The position numbers and the translations under genes are program-made. The notes beneath the pieces are model-generated. The model worked only from the letters and a program-made list of their open reading frames with translations. It did not search any database and had not been told where the DNA came from. DNA of 64,000 nucleotides from Hyphomicrobiales bacterium. Lineage in GTDB: Bacteria; Pseudomonadota; Alphaproteobacteria; Rhizobiales; Rhizobiaceae. Location: assembly GCA_021775455.1 (NCBI GenBank), contig JAJFHU010000051.1, positions 18,320 through 82,319 of the forward strand, in the 5' to 3' direction. Shown piece after piece: positions 1 to 8,777 of this stretch (positions are counted from its first letter, which is position 1; each line of letters opens with the position of its first letter).

Positions 1-353
1 AAGTACCGGCCGACGGAACCATCCCAAAAAAAGGAAAGAAACTTCGGGAAATTTTCGAAGAAACTTTTTGGGTAGGCGGAATCTTCATAACGGGAGATTA
101 TGTCTTGCCAGGAAAACTGGACATATCGTACAGAAGCTTCCCATCCTTCACCGCTTGATGCAAAGTTCGCTGTCGCCTTGTGTTCTTCAGGAACTTCAAC
201 AGCATCAAGTCGTTCCAGATCAAATTCCCAAAGTGCTGCTGTTTTATGCCCGCCATAGGTCAGACGGTCAATCTGGCGCATCGCCCTGGTCGGCTCGAAA
301 CCTGGAAAGTTCAGTATCAAACGGCTAAGTTTTTTCTGGCGTGGCACAGGCAT
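1..353 (-). CDS. hypothetical protein, N-terminal 117 residues only (runs off left edge)
   Basis: An open frame reads leftward from an ATG at 351-353 to the window edge without a stop. It begins MPVPRQKKLSRLILNFPGFE and has a conserved-looking LNFPGFEP segment, then a GGHKTAALWEFDLE stretch and an acidic and aromatic-rich part. It starts 63 bp after the soxG stop on the same strand, so it may be the last gene of the sox transcript or have its own promoter. A GAGG lies only 2 nt before the ATG, so translation from the later Met (residue 25) is possible. I do not recognise the family. The coding claim rests on the uninterrupted frame and protein-like composition. Confidence 0.7.
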   Translation of the reverse strand, partial: MPVPRQKKLSRLILNFPGFEPTRAMRQIDRLTYGGHKTAALWEFDLERLDAVEVPEEHKATANFASSGEGWEASVRYVQFSWQDIISRYEDSAYPKSFFENFPKFLSFFWDGSVGRY

Positions 354-416
354 ACCTCAGGAAGGATTGGGACGGGCCTCCCGGTTTTATGCAAAAGGCC
401 AATTTACCTCTTTTTC

Positions 417-959
417 CTACGCGGAACGGGTCGCGTCTACCAGAAATTTCCAGACATAGTCGGAAAATGACCGCCAGCATTCCACATGAAATTCCTGATT
501 TCCCGTCCGCCACAGAATAATTTCCGCCTTGCCAAGGACTGTCCGTGAGCAGGATTTGACAGGGAATGCATCCAAAGAAAGATCACGCGGGCAACCGCTA
601 TTGAGAGCTTCAACTGCTTTTGCACCGGATACTGTGATTGCAGTATTGCGATGGCTGATGTCGGTTGCTGAATAGACTTGCCGCCCGACTTTCTCAAGCG
701 CCTTGGCCATCGAACCATTATCCGGGCCGATCAGCAGCCACTCATCGGGACCAATCCAGAATGCTGACTTGTTACCCTTGGTGGTTACACCAGTCGGTTT
801 GGTTGGAAGATTCAATCCAATAGCCGTGCCGAGTGCCTTTGCCGTAGTTGGGTCAGCTCTCAGACTGATGCGCTCGCGGCTTTCAACCGGGGATAAAATT
901 ACGCCATTACCGGCAGAAAGACGGTCTGCCAACGGGTGAATTCGTGCTGGGTTAGGCAT
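417..959 (-). CDS. soxG: sarcosine oxidase subunit gamma
   Basis: Smallest tetrahydrofolate-related subunit of heterotetrameric sarcosine oxidase, 180 aa, the usual length. It carries the GcvT-like segments FWIGPDEWLLIGPD and ATDISHRNTAITVSG typical of SoxG. The family role is structural: with alpha, beta and delta it forms the cytosolic complex that oxidises sarcosine to glycine, hydrogen peroxide and 5,10-methylene-THF. Its ATG lies inside the 3' end of soxA (8-nt overlap), pointing to translational coupling, and it is last in the order soxB-soxD-soxA-soxG. Confidence 0.93.
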   Translation of the reverse strand: MPNPARIHPLADRLSAGNGVILSPVESRERISLRADPTTAKALGTAIGLNLPTKPTGVTTKGNKSAFWIGPDEWLLIGPDNGSMAKALEKVGRQVYSATDISHRNTAITVSGAKAVEALNSGCPRDLSLDAFPVKSCSRTVLGKAEIILWRTGNQEFHVECWRSFSDYVWKFLVDATRSA

Positions 960-3900
960 TCACACGCCCTCCTTCCGGGTCATAGAAGACCGGGCTGCAA
1001 ATTTCAGCGGCGATCACTTCGTCCTTCATTGGAACGTATACAGTTTCACCCATGCGCTTGTGGCCATTGTCAATCACGCCCATGGCAATTGAATGCCCAA
1101 GACTTTCAGACCAATAAGAAGAAGTCACAAAACCGATCATCGGCACGGGGACCGGATGGTTTGGATCTTCGACAATCTGCGCGCCTTCCTCGATGACATA
1201 ATCAGGTTGTCTGGTTTTCAGGCCAACCAATTGTCTGCGGCCTTCAGCTACAAGATCCTTGCGCTTCAAGCCGCGAATTCCAACGAAATCAGTCTTTTTC
1301 TTGCCGATGGCCCAGTCTACAGCGGCATCGTGTGGAGTGACGGTGCCGTCTGTATCCTGACCAACAATGATATAGCCTTTTTCAGCCCGCATCACGTGCA
1401 TGGCTTCAGTTCCATAGGGAACCATGCCCAGCGGTGCACCACGCTTCCAGACAGCTTCCCAGACAGATCTACCGTAGTCGCCATGCACGTTGATCTCAAA
1501 GCCGGTTTCACCGGTGAACGACATGCGGAATAATCGGGTTGGAACACCACAAATCTTTCCTTCACGCACACTCATGTGAGGCAAACCCTCTGATGAGAGA
1601 TCAATACCTTCGACAAGCGGTTCAATAATTTCGCGCGCCTTTGGACCCTGAACACCAATAACTGCCCATTGTTCTGACGTCGAAGTCAGCCAGACTTTCC
1701 ACTCGGGAAATTCGGTCTGCAGGTAATCTTCCATCATGTTCAAGACACGGGGTGCGCCACCTGTGGTGGTGGTAACATGAAAACGTTCCTCAGAGAGTCG
1801 TCCGACCACACCATCATCGTAGATGAAGCCATCCTCGCGACACATGATCCCGTAGCGACAACGACCAACAGCCAGCTTGTCCCACGGGTTAGTGTACATG
1901 AGGTTCATGAACTTGACCGCATCTGGCCCTACAACTTCAATCTTGCCGAGAGTGGAGGCATCAAAGATACCGGCAGCTTCGCGGGTTTGCTTGCATTCTC
2001 GGGCAACGGCGGCATGCATGTCTTCACCAGCCTGCGGGAAGTACCAGGCTCGTTTCCAGTTGCCGACATCTTCAAAGACTGCACCTTGATCGACCGCCCA
2101 CTCATGCATCGGGGTTGTGCGGGTTACATCAAACAGGTCTCCTTTGGCATGACCAACAAATGCGCCAAATGTTACTGGAGTATATGGTGCACGGAAGGTG
2201 GTCAGTCCAACTTCCGGTATCGGTTTGTCCAGTGTTTCGGCAGCAATTGCCAACCCATGCATGTTGGACATCTTGCCCTGATCAGTCGCCATACCTGTTG
2301 TAGTGTAACGCTTCACATGCTCGATTGACTGGAAGCCCTCGCGGACGGCTAGTCGAATGTCTTTGGCCGTGACATCGTTTTGGAAGTCAATGAATGCTTT
2401 CACAAAATCATCTGGTCCAGCACCCTTGGCGGCTCCGATCAGGAAACCATGCATGGATGGTGAATCTTCCACTTTCGGAAGTTTAGCCTTGCGAGCCTTG
2501 GCGCCAATGTCACCTAAAGCAGTTTCGGTTGCAGTTGCTGCTTCGGCAATAGCGTCGGAAAGATCATAAGTCCCGTTGCACGATCCAACGCTTGTGCATT
2601 CTTCCATGTAAACATCAGGCAGGAAGATGCCGCGTTCCGCATCAAATTTTACCCGGCCCCGAGATTGGGAGAACAGGTGTACAGAAGGTGTCCAGCCACC
2701 GGACATCAACAGGCAATCCACCGCAATTACAGTTTTGTTTTCACCGTTTACCGGCTGAACCGTCATGGAGTTTATTCGTAGGCGGCCGGATGTGCTGGTA
2801 ACCGCATGGTTTACCATGGTTTTGATTCCAAGTTCGTTTGCTTGATTTATCAAATCCTGATTAACCGTTTCCCTGCAATCAATCAGTGCGACAATAGAAA
2901 CGCCGGCTTTCTTCAGGTCAAACGCTGCGTGCCATGCTGAATCACAGGCCGTGTAAACACCAATGCTTCTACCTGGAGTAACGCCATACTGGTTGAGATA
3001 GGTTTGTGCGGCAGACGCAAGCATGATGCCTGGGCGATCATTGTCAGCGAACACCAGGTGCCGTTCAATTGCGCCAGTAGCCAGAATTACCTTTTTGGCA
3101 CGGACCTGCCACATGCGTTCCCGTGGCAAATTCGAACCCGGTTGGGCAAGGTGATCGGTGATCTGCTCAACCAGATTGACCATGTTGTGAGACTGGTAAC
3201 CGAAAGCTGTCGTTCTTGAAAGCAACGTCACATTGTCCATTGCAGCAAGTTCAGTGACCTTGTTTTTGGCCCAATCCTGACCGGATTGTCCATCAATCCG
3301 CGAAGTGGAATCAGAAAGAAGTGAGCCGCCAAATGATGCGTTTTCATCAACAAATATAACATTTTTACCAGATTTTGCTGCGATGCTCGCCGCAGTTAAT
3401 CCGGCAGCGCCGCTGCCAACAACCAAAACATCGCAATGGGCAAACCGGCTTGCATAATGATCAGGATCAGCTTCTTTCGGAGCAATACCAAGGCCTGCGG
3501 CACTGCGAATTACAGGTTCATATAGTTTGTCCCAGGCTTTACGTGGCCACATGAAAGTCTTGTAGTAGAAGCCTGCCGGAATAAAGCGGCCAAGATAGTC
3601 GTTCGCAACACCTACATCGAATGAAAGCGAAGGAAATCGGTTCTGGCTTTTGGCGATCATGCCATCGTAAACTGTTTGAACTGTTGCCCGAACGTTTGGC
3701 TGTCGGCGAGCCGAATCTCGGGAGATGTCTATCAGCGCGTTTGGTTCTTCAGGTCCAGCGGCGAGAATTCCACGAGGACGGTGATACTTGAACGACCGAC
3801 CGACCAGATGAATGCCATGGGCAAGCAGGGCGGATGCAAGCGTGTCGCCTTCAAGAGCGGTCAGGGTTTTCCCGTCAAAAGTAAAAGATACGGTTTTGGC

Positions 3901-4008
3901 TGGGCTGAGGCGGCCTTTCCCGGCAATGCGGTTGGCGCCAGTATTTTCTGTTGAAGTGCTCACGTGTTCAACCCTTTTGCTTTGCGCCATCGGTGTAGAC
4001 GGGCTCAT
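952..4008 (-). CDS. soxA: sarcosine oxidase subunit alpha
   Basis: Large subunit, up to 1018 aa. Residues about 40-115 form the ferredoxin-like domain, which lacks cluster cysteines as is usual in SoxA. A dinucleotide fold follows with GSGAAG at 198-203 (NAD site), and the last 400 residues are a GcvT-type folate-binding domain. It binds NAD, shares FMN with beta, and passes the methyl-derived carbon to THF. The ATG used here lies 41 nt inside soxD. A GTG at 3961-3963, just after the soxD stop and preceded by AAGGG at good spacing, would give a 1003-aa protein and may be the true start; Met7 at 3990 is a third choice. Confidence 0.95.
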   Translation of the reverse strand: MSPSTPMAQSKRVEHVSTSTENTGANRIAGKGRLSPAKTVSFTFDGKTLTALEGDTLASALLAHGIHLVGRSFKYHRPRGILAAGPEEPNALIDISRDSARRQPNVRATVQTVYDGMIAKSQNRFPSLSFDVGVANDYLGRFIPAGFYYKTFMWPRKAWDKLYEPVIRSAAGLGIAPKEADPDHYASRFAHCDVLVVGSGAAGLTAASIAAKSGKNVIFVDENASFGGSLLSDSTSRIDGQSGQDWAKNKVTELAAMDNVTLLSRTTAFGYQSHNMVNLVEQITDHLAQPGSNLPRERMWQVRAKKVILATGAIERHLVFADNDRPGIMLASAAQTYLNQYGVTPGRSIGVYTACDSAWHAAFDLKKAGVSIVALIDCRETVNQDLINQANELGIKTMVNHAVTSTSGRLRINSMTVQPVNGENKTVIAVDCLLMSGGWTPSVHLFSQSRGRVKFDAERGIFLPDVYMEECTSVGSCNGTYDLSDAIAEAATATETALGDIGAKARKAKLPKVEDSPSMHGFLIGAAKGAGPDDFVKAFIDFQNDVTAKDIRLAVREGFQSIEHVKRYTTTGMATDQGKMSNMHGLAIAAETLDKPIPEVGLTTFRAPYTPVTFGAFVGHAKGDLFDVTRTTPMHEWAVDQGAVFEDVGNWKRAWYFPQAGEDMHAAVARECKQTREAAGIFDASTLGKIEVVGPDAVKFMNLMYTNPWDKLAVGRCRYGIMCREDGFIYDDGVVGRLSEERFHVTTTTGGAPRVLNMMEDYLQTEFPEWKVWLTSTSEQWAVIGVQGPKAREIIEPLVEGIDLSSEGLPHMSVREGKICGVPTRLFRMSFTGETGFEINVHGDYGRSVWEAVWKRGAPLGMVPYGTEAMHVMRAEKGYIIVGQDTDGTVTPHDAAVDWAIGKKKTDFVGIRGLKRKDLVAEGRRQLVGLKTRQPDYVIEEGAQIVEDPNHPVPVPMIGFVTSSYWSESLGHSIAMGVIDNGHKRMGETVYVPMKDEVIAAEICSPVFYDPEGGRVNA

Positions 4009-4336
4009 TGGCTGGTGTGTTTTTTGCTGGTGGCAAGACTGCCTCTATTTCAGCCTTGGTGAGCTTTGGTTTTTTCTCACCGGCCTTGTAAGTCTTGATG
4101 AACTTGTCAGAAACCGAATGACGTACGGCATTAAAAAACCGCCCGCACCCGTGAATGTGCCTCCAGCGCTCATAAACAAGGCCTTTTTGGTTTTCACGAA
4201 TGAAGAAGAATTTTTCAAAATCCTCGTCGGAAATGTCGGCCATGTTTTTCGGGCGCTCGATATGAGCTTCGCCAGCGCCGGCAAATTCCAGTTCCGGGCG
4301 CTCTTCTTCACAATAGGGGCAGTGGATTAGTAGCAT
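3968..4336 (-). CDS. soxD: sarcosine oxidase subunit delta
   Basis: Small zinc-binding subunit, 122 aa. The N-terminus MLLIHCPYCEEERPELEF and the later HIHGCGRFFN segment supply the expected ligands (Cys6, Cys9, a His near 60 and Cys64), matching the known structural Zn site of this subunit. AGGGAG sits about 8 nt before the ATG. It follows soxB by 11 bp and overlaps the annotated 5' end of soxA. The C-terminal tail after residue 90 is Lys/Pro-rich and longer than the conserved core. Confidence 0.95.
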   Translation of the reverse strand: MLLIHCPYCEEERPELEFAGAGEAHIERPKNMADISDEDFEKFFFIRENQKGLVYERWRHIHGCGRFFNAVRHSVSDKFIKTYKAGEKKPKLTKAEIEAVLPPAKNTPANEPVYTDGAKQKG

Positions 4337-4347
4337 CTTTTTTCTCC

Positions 4348-5601
4348 CTAATGCGCAACGGCTGCAGCAGCAGCCTCGTCAATCAGGCGACCGTTGCGGA
4401 AACGCTCAAGCGTGAAACCGGCGTTGATCTTGTGGGGTTCATCGTTGGCAATGGTATGGGCAAACACATTGCCCGAACCTGGTGTTGCCTTAAACCCACC
4501 GGTACCCCAGCCGCAGTTGACGTAGAGGCCTTTTATCGGTGTTTTTGCCAGGATTGGCGAACGATCCGGTGTCACATCAACGATACCGCCCCAGCTTCTC
4601 AGCATTTTCATGCGGGCAAACATCGGGAACAATTCACAAATCGCTTCAAGTGTGTGTGTGAGGATGTGAAGACCACCGGTCTGGGAAAAAGATGTATACT
4701 GATCAGTACCGGCTCCGATCACCAGTTCACCCTTGTCGGACTGGGAAATGTAGGCGTGAACCGTGTTGGACATGACCACGCATGGGAAAACCGGTTTGAC
4801 CGGCTCTGAAACTAGTGCCTGAAGGGGATAGCTTTCAAGCGGCATGCGAACACCGGCCATATCCATGATCTGTGTGGTGTGACCTGCTGCGACCACACCA
4901 ACTTTCTTGGCGTTTATTGCTCCACGGCTTGTGTCCACACCGGTTACGGCACCCTTTGCATCTCGTTTGACGCCAAGTACTTCGCATTGCTGAATAATGT
5001 GGACACCCATGTCAGAAGCAGCACGGGCATAACCCCAGGCAACCGCATCATGGCGGGCAACGCCACCACGTCGTTGCAGCGCTGCACCCATAACCGGGTA
5101 GCGTGCGGAACGAGAAATGTTCAACGGTGGGCAGAAATCCTTGGCTTCTTCCGGGGCAAGCCACTGATTGTCGACACCATTGAGGCGGTTTGCATGAATA
5201 TGACGCTGGGCAACCTGGCAGTCATGAACATTATGCTGCAACATCATTACTCCACGTTGGGAAAACATGATGTTGTAGTTCAATTCCTGGCTCAGGCCTT
5301 CCCACAGATTAATCGCATGATTATAAATCCCAGCTGATTCATCGTAGAGGTAATTGGAGCGGATAATGGTAGTGTTTCGGCCGGTATTACCGCCGCCCAG
5401 CCAACCTTTTTCCAGGACAGCGATATTGGTAATGCCGTGCTCTTTTGCCAGATAGTAGGCAGTTGCGAGGCCATGACCGCCGGCACCCACGATAATGACA
5501 TCATAGCTGGAGCGCGGTTCAGGATTGTCCCATTGCTTTTCCCAGCCCTTGTGGGATTTCATCGCTTCTTTGGCGAGAGCAAAAACGGAAAATTTCCGCA
5601 T
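4348..5601 (-). CDS. soxB: sarcosine oxidase subunit beta
   Basis: Catalytic FAD subunit, 417 aa, DAO family. [19 protein letters not shown] at 34-52 is the FAD dinucleotide fold. The RHDAVAWG segment places a His at 184 where the family binds FMN covalently at the alpha/beta interface (assignment by context). [16 protein letters not shown] motif near the C-terminus is typical. First gene of the soxBDAG operon, with GAGG 9 nt before the ATG. Substrate sarcosine probably derives from choline, betaine or creatinine breakdown. Phased GCGAC repeats about 100-130 bp upstream may be the regulator site. Confidence 0.96.
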   Translation of the reverse strand: MRKFSVFALAKEAMKSHKGWEKQWDNPEPRSSYDVIIVGAGGHGLATAYYLAKEHGITNIAVLEKGWLGGGNTGRNTTIIRSNYLYDESAGIYNHAINLWEGLSQELNYNIMFSQRGVMMLQHNVHDCQVAQRHIHANRLNGVDNQWLAPEEAKDFCPPLNISRSARYPVMGAALQRRGGVARHDAVAWGYARAASDMGVHIIQQCEVLGVKRDAKGAVTGVDTSRGAINAKKVGVVAAGHTTQIMDMAGVRMPLESYPLQALVSEPVKPVFPCVVMSNTVHAYISQSDKGELVIGAGTDQYTSFSQTGGLHILTHTLEAICELFPMFARMKMLRSWGGIVDVTPDRSPILAKTPIKGLYVNCGWGTGGFKATPGSGNVFAHTIANDEPHKINAGFTLERFRNGRLIDEAAAAAVAH

Positions 5602-5698
5602 TGTTGGATACCTCAGTGCAATAATTTGTTGAAGGATTCAGCAGGCCGTCCGGCGATCTGAAGCCTGCAATACAAAACGCCCGTTTTTGAAATTTGTT

Positions 5699-5734
5699 GC
5701 GACTTTTAGCGACCGTTATGAGATAATTAGCGAC
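5699..5734 (-). promoter_or_regulatory. phased direct repeats upstream of soxB (candidate operator)
   Basis: GCGAC occurs three times on the plus strand, starting at 5699, 5709 and 5730; the last two lie within identical TTAGCGAC octamers 21 bp apart. Read toward soxB these are GTCGC direct repeats spaced one and two helical turns apart, the layout expected of an AraC-family activator. Sarcosine and betaine genes in other proteobacteria are controlled by AraC/GATase1-type regulators (GbdR, SouR). No such regulator gene lies in this window, so the assignment is inference. Confidence 0.45.
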
Positions 5735-5767
5735 ATTTGGAGATTTTGTAAGCTGTCCGCTTGTAGT

Positions 5768-5796
5768 TTGACATTTTTCCACATTCGGACTATTAC
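5768..5796 (+). promoter_or_regulatory. sigma-70-type promoter for rpmJ
   Basis: TTGACA at 5768-5773, a 17-nt spacer, then TATTAC at 5791-5796. Transcription would start near 5803 and give an about 95-nt leader before the L36 gene. The leader contains CGCGCC (5811-5816) and GGCGCG (5829-5834), a perfect 6-bp inverted repeat around 12 nt. Confidence 0.6.
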
Positions 5797-5898
5797 CGCG
5801 CTCATTATCACGCGCCTGCTTAATTGCTGGCGCGTTAATTATTGGAAGGGCCAGCGAAATAAGGACCCGTAACCTCGAGATTGTACGGAAATAGTACC

Positions 5899-6024
5899 AT
5901 GAAGATCAGAAATTCACTCAAGTCCCTTAAGGGCCGTCACCGTCAAAACCGCATAGTGCGTCGTCGTGGCCGGGTTTATATCATCAACAAGACCAACCCA
6001 CGGTTCAAGGCTCGTCAGGGCTAA
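5899..6024 (+). CDS. rpmJ: 50S ribosomal protein L36 (Cys-less, YkgO type)
   Basis: A 41-aa highly basic protein starting [18 protein letters not shown] and ending FKARQG. It lacks the CCHC zinc ligands of classical L36, so it is the zinc-independent form that is standard in alphaproteobacteria. The next gene, a TPR protein, begins 78 bp downstream on the same strand. It is monocistronic-looking, with its own promoter about 100 bp upstream. Confidence 0.96.
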   Translation: MKIRNSLKSLKGRHRQNRIVRRRGRVYIINKTNPRFKARQG

Positions 6025-6080
6025 CTGTTACAAAGCGCGGATTTCAACAAATTGTAACTCATATGCGATTGACCTTTACA

Positions 6081-6098
6081 CAAGGGACGTTACCCTTG
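6081..6098. promoter_or_regulatory. inverted repeat just upstream of the TPR gene
   Basis: CAAGGG-ACGTTA-CCCTTG is a perfect 6-bp inverted repeat ending 4 nt before the TPR start codon, with TTGACC at 6069-6074. It could be an operator overlapping a promoter or a hairpin masking the start. There is no U-run, so it is not an intrinsic terminator. Confidence 0.3.
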
Positions 6099-6102
6099 GT
6101 GC

Positions 6103-6744
6103 ATGAGGTTTATTACGCTAGTTCGCTTGTTGGCTGCATCTGTATTTTTGTTGGGTGCTGTAAATTCATTTGCAGCTACTGAGGAAGATGCTGAAGCCAA
6201 TCAGCCAGCAAAAGCGCTGGAATCGGATAATTCTTCAAATACATCTGATGGTGATGCTCTGGATTTATCCAGGCTGGATGATTTGTTTGCCAAGCTCAAA
6301 AAGCAAACAAACTATGGTGCCGCGAATGCCACCGCTGTGCAGATCTGGACCGCATGGACCGATTCTGGTTCCGATACCATCAACTTGTTGATGGATCGTG
6401 CCCTGCAGGCGATGCAGGGGAAAAACACTTCCCTTGCAGAAGATCTTCTGAACCAAGTCGTAGTTCTTGCGCCAGATTATGCCGAAGGGTGGAACCGCAG
6501 GGCGACTTTCTATTTTACGATTTCTGATTTTCCGCGTTCGATTTCCGATATCGAAGTGACCCTGGCTCTTGAACCCCGACACTTTGGAGCGCTTTCTGGT
6601 TTAGCCATGATATTGCAGCAGCTGGACCGAGACGAGGAGGCACTGACCACTTGGTATCGGGTGCTTGAGGTTTATCCCGCTAACAAACAGGCTCAAAAAT
6701 CTGTAATTGATCTGGAAGAAAAACTCTCCGGTCGGCGAACCTGA
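6103..6744 (+). CDS. periplasmic tetratricopeptide-repeat protein
   Basis: 213 aa. Residues 1-24 form a Sec signal peptide ending SFAAT. An acidic Ser/Asn-rich linker runs to about residue 50, and TPR motifs follow from about 90 to 205 (LAEDLLNQVVVLAPDYAEGW, SISDIEVTLALEPRHFGAL, ALTTWYRVLEVYPANK). TPRs mediate protein-protein contacts; the partner is unknown. Its position between the L36 gene and pyk recurs in Hyphomicrobiales as far as I recall. It converges on pyk with a 7-bp gap. Confidence 0.85.
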   Translation: MRFITLVRLLAASVFLLGAVNSFAATEEDAEANQPAKALESDNSSNTSDGDALDLSRLDDLFAKLKKQTNYGAANATAVQIWTAWTDSGSDTINLLMDRALQAMQGKNTSLAEDLLNQVVVLAPDYAEGWNRRATFYFTISDFPRSISDIEVTLALEPRHFGALSGLAMILQQLDRDEEALTTWYRVLEVYPANKQAQKSVIDLEEKLSGRRT

Positions 6745-6751
6745 CGCTCAG

Positions 6752-8188
6752 CTACACTCCAGACTTTCCGTCACCACTGATAAAAGCGATGCGCAGCATG
6801 TTCGTGGCACCAGGTGTTCCAAGCGGCACACCGGCAGTAATGATCACCCGGTCGCCGGGCTTGGCAAAATTTTCAGAACTGGCAATGCCACAAGCGCGAT
6901 CCACCATGTCATCGAGGTCGCTTGCATCTTTGGTAACTACACAGTGCAACCCCCAAACCAATGCCAGTTTTCTTGCTGTTCGCAATACCGGTGAAAGCGC
7001 GATAACCGGCAATTGCGGGCGTTCGCGGGCAGCCCGCAAGCCGGTGGTGCCTGAACCAGTATAGCAGACGATGGCTGCAAGGTTGAGTGTTTCCGCAATC
7101 TGGCGCGCGGCAAGTGCAATTGCATCGGCACCGGTTGGATTCGGCTCTCCACGTTGGGCCGCTATGATATCTGCGTAATTTGAGTCTATTTCAATTTGTT
7201 GGGCAATCTTGTCCATCATTTCGACCGCTTCAACCGGATATTTTCCAACGGCGGATTCCGCTGAAAGCATAATTGCATCTGCGCCTTCAAACACTGCGGT
7301 GCCGACATCGGACACTTCTGCGCGGGTGGGGAAAGGGGCATTGATCATGGATTCGAGCATTTGGGTTGCAACTACAACAGGCTTGCCTGCCCGCCGACAG
7401 GCTCGGGTGATGCGTTTTTGGATTCCGGGGACCTTTTCAATGGGCATCTCCACACCGAGGTCTCCGCGTGCAACCATAACCGCATCGGCCAGATCGATAA
7501 TGTCATCAAGACCGTTCAGCGCTTGTGGTTTTTCAATCTTCGCCAGAACTGCTGCACGACCCTTTGCGATCTTTCTAACTTCAGCAACGTCGGCCGGTCG
7601 CTGGACGAATGAAATGGCAATCCAGTCCACATCTGCATCCAAAGCCGCATCCAAATCACGATAGTCCTTTTCCGTCATGGAACTGGTTGCGAGTTCTGTA
7701 TCGGGCAGACTTATACCTTTTCTGCTGGAAAGTGTTTCACCGCTTACCACTTCCGCAATTGCCTGGAGTGCCGAAGACTCCAATACTTTCAGGACAACTT
7801 TACCGTCGTCGACCAGGATACGGTCATCCTTTTCCAGGGCTTCAAGAACTTCAGGATGAGGAACTGGTACCCGGCTCCTGGTTCCCGGTGTATCTTTGAG
7901 ATCCAGGGTAATCTTGTCACCGACATTGATCTTGATTGAATCTTCCGCAAATACGCCCAACCTCAATTTCGGGCCTTGAAGATCGGCCAGGATTCCAATC
8001 GGCCTTCCGACATTTTTTTCGACAGTTCTGATTGTCTTGACCAGACTGTTCAGGGTTTCGTGATCCGTGTGGCTCATGTTGATACGAAATACATCTGCTC
8101 CCGCCACATGAAGTTGCCGAATCATTGCTTCGGACGTTGAAGCAGGACCCAATGTGGCAAGAATTTTGGTCCGGCGAGATCTATGCAT
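6752..8188 (-). CDS. pyk: pyruvate kinase
   Basis: 478 aa, full length. The N-terminus RRTKILATLGPAS is the substrate-loop region, and AVLAKIEKPQALNGLDDI holds the catalytic Lys and Mg-binding Glu. MVARGDLGVEMP and the TQMLESMI segment complete the barrel, and the C-terminal domain is present. Converts PEP and ADP to pyruvate and ATP in the cytosol. The start codon overlaps the stop of the upstream DUF1036 gene by one base (TAATG), so the two are translationally coupled. Confidence 0.96.
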   Translation of the reverse strand: MHRSRRTKILATLGPASTSEAMIRQLHVAGADVFRINMSHTDHETLNSLVKTIRTVEKNVGRPIGILADLQGPKLRLGVFAEDSIKINVGDKITLDLKDTPGTRSRVPVPHPEVLEALEKDDRILVDDGKVVLKVLESSALQAIAEVVSGETLSSRKGISLPDTELATSSMTEKDYRDLDAALDADVDWIAISFVQRPADVAEVRKIAKGRAAVLAKIEKPQALNGLDDIIDLADAVMVARGDLGVEMPIEKVPGIQKRITRACRRAGKPVVVATQMLESMINAPFPTRAEVSDVGTAVFEGADAIMLSAESAVGKYPVEAVEMMDKIAQQIEIDSNYADIIAAQRGEPNPTGADAIALAARQIAETLNLAAIVCYTGSGTTGLRAARERPQLPVIALSPVLRTARKLALVWGLHCVVTKDASDLDDMVDRACGIASSENFAKPGDRVIITAGVPLGTPGATNMLRIAFISGDGKSGV

Positions 8189-8712
8189 TACTGAACCGTT
8201 GCTGGCTGTGCAGTTTCTGTTAGCCGAACCATCCAGCTGTTGCGTCCACCGGTGTCAATTTCAAAAAAACCGGTACGCAGATGACCACGTTTGAAACAAT
8301 CCTTGACGCCTGCGATACGGAATTCCCGCTCATTGGTGCACATAAAAATTTTACCCCTCCATTGCCCGCCGCGCTCGGCTTCCTCTGCGTAGATGTAATA
8401 AAATCTTGAACCCAGATCGCCCTCAATCAGAGATGCACAATTATTGCCTGCGATCTGGAACCAGCCTTCCGATATCCACTCACCATCTTCCCTGTATCCA
8501 AGTGCTGCGCCTACGAGGTTTTCCGTGTCATTACAAATTCGAAAATCCGCATGCGCTTCATCTGTCTGGAGATACAGGAACAATGCACCGGCAAGCACAA
8601 GCAGGCGGCAAAATCTTAAAAGTATGGCGGCTTTCGTTATGCGTGGCATCAAATCAATTCCATCAATGGACCGTTTGTTGCCTACTGGCATTTTCATGTC
8701 AATGACCTGCAT
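8188..8712 (-). CDS. DUF1036 family secreted protein
   Basis: 174 aa as written; an internal ATG at 8647-8649 (residue 22, MPRITKAAILL) gives a more normal signal-peptide N-terminus. After the hydrophobic segment and DEAHA cleavage region come the DUF1036 landmarks: FRICNDTENLVGAALGY, EGWFQIAGNNCASLI, FYYIYAEE and a Cys pair around FMCTNEREFRIAGVKDC. The function is unknown. Linkage to pyk is common in Hyphomicrobiales and is tight here. Confidence 0.85.
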   Translation of the reverse strand: MQVIDMKMPVGNKRSIDGIDLMPRITKAAILLRFCRLLVLAGALFLYLQTDEAHADFRICNDTENLVGAALGYREDGEWISEGWFQIAGNNCASLIEGDLGSRFYYIYAEEAERGGQWRGKIFMCTNEREFRIAGVKDCFKRGHLRTGFFEIDTGGRNSWMVRLTETAQPATVQ

Positions 8713-8777
8713 ATTTTAGTGCAGATTTACAGCGTAAGTTTGTGTATCGAACAAGGCGTTGTTGTGAACTTGTGATC

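Noticed and set aside
68..470. Plus-strand frames of 86 and 96 codons at the left edge
   Set aside because: The minus-strand frame over the same bases has a far more protein-like sequence and follows soxG; the plus frames are shadows.
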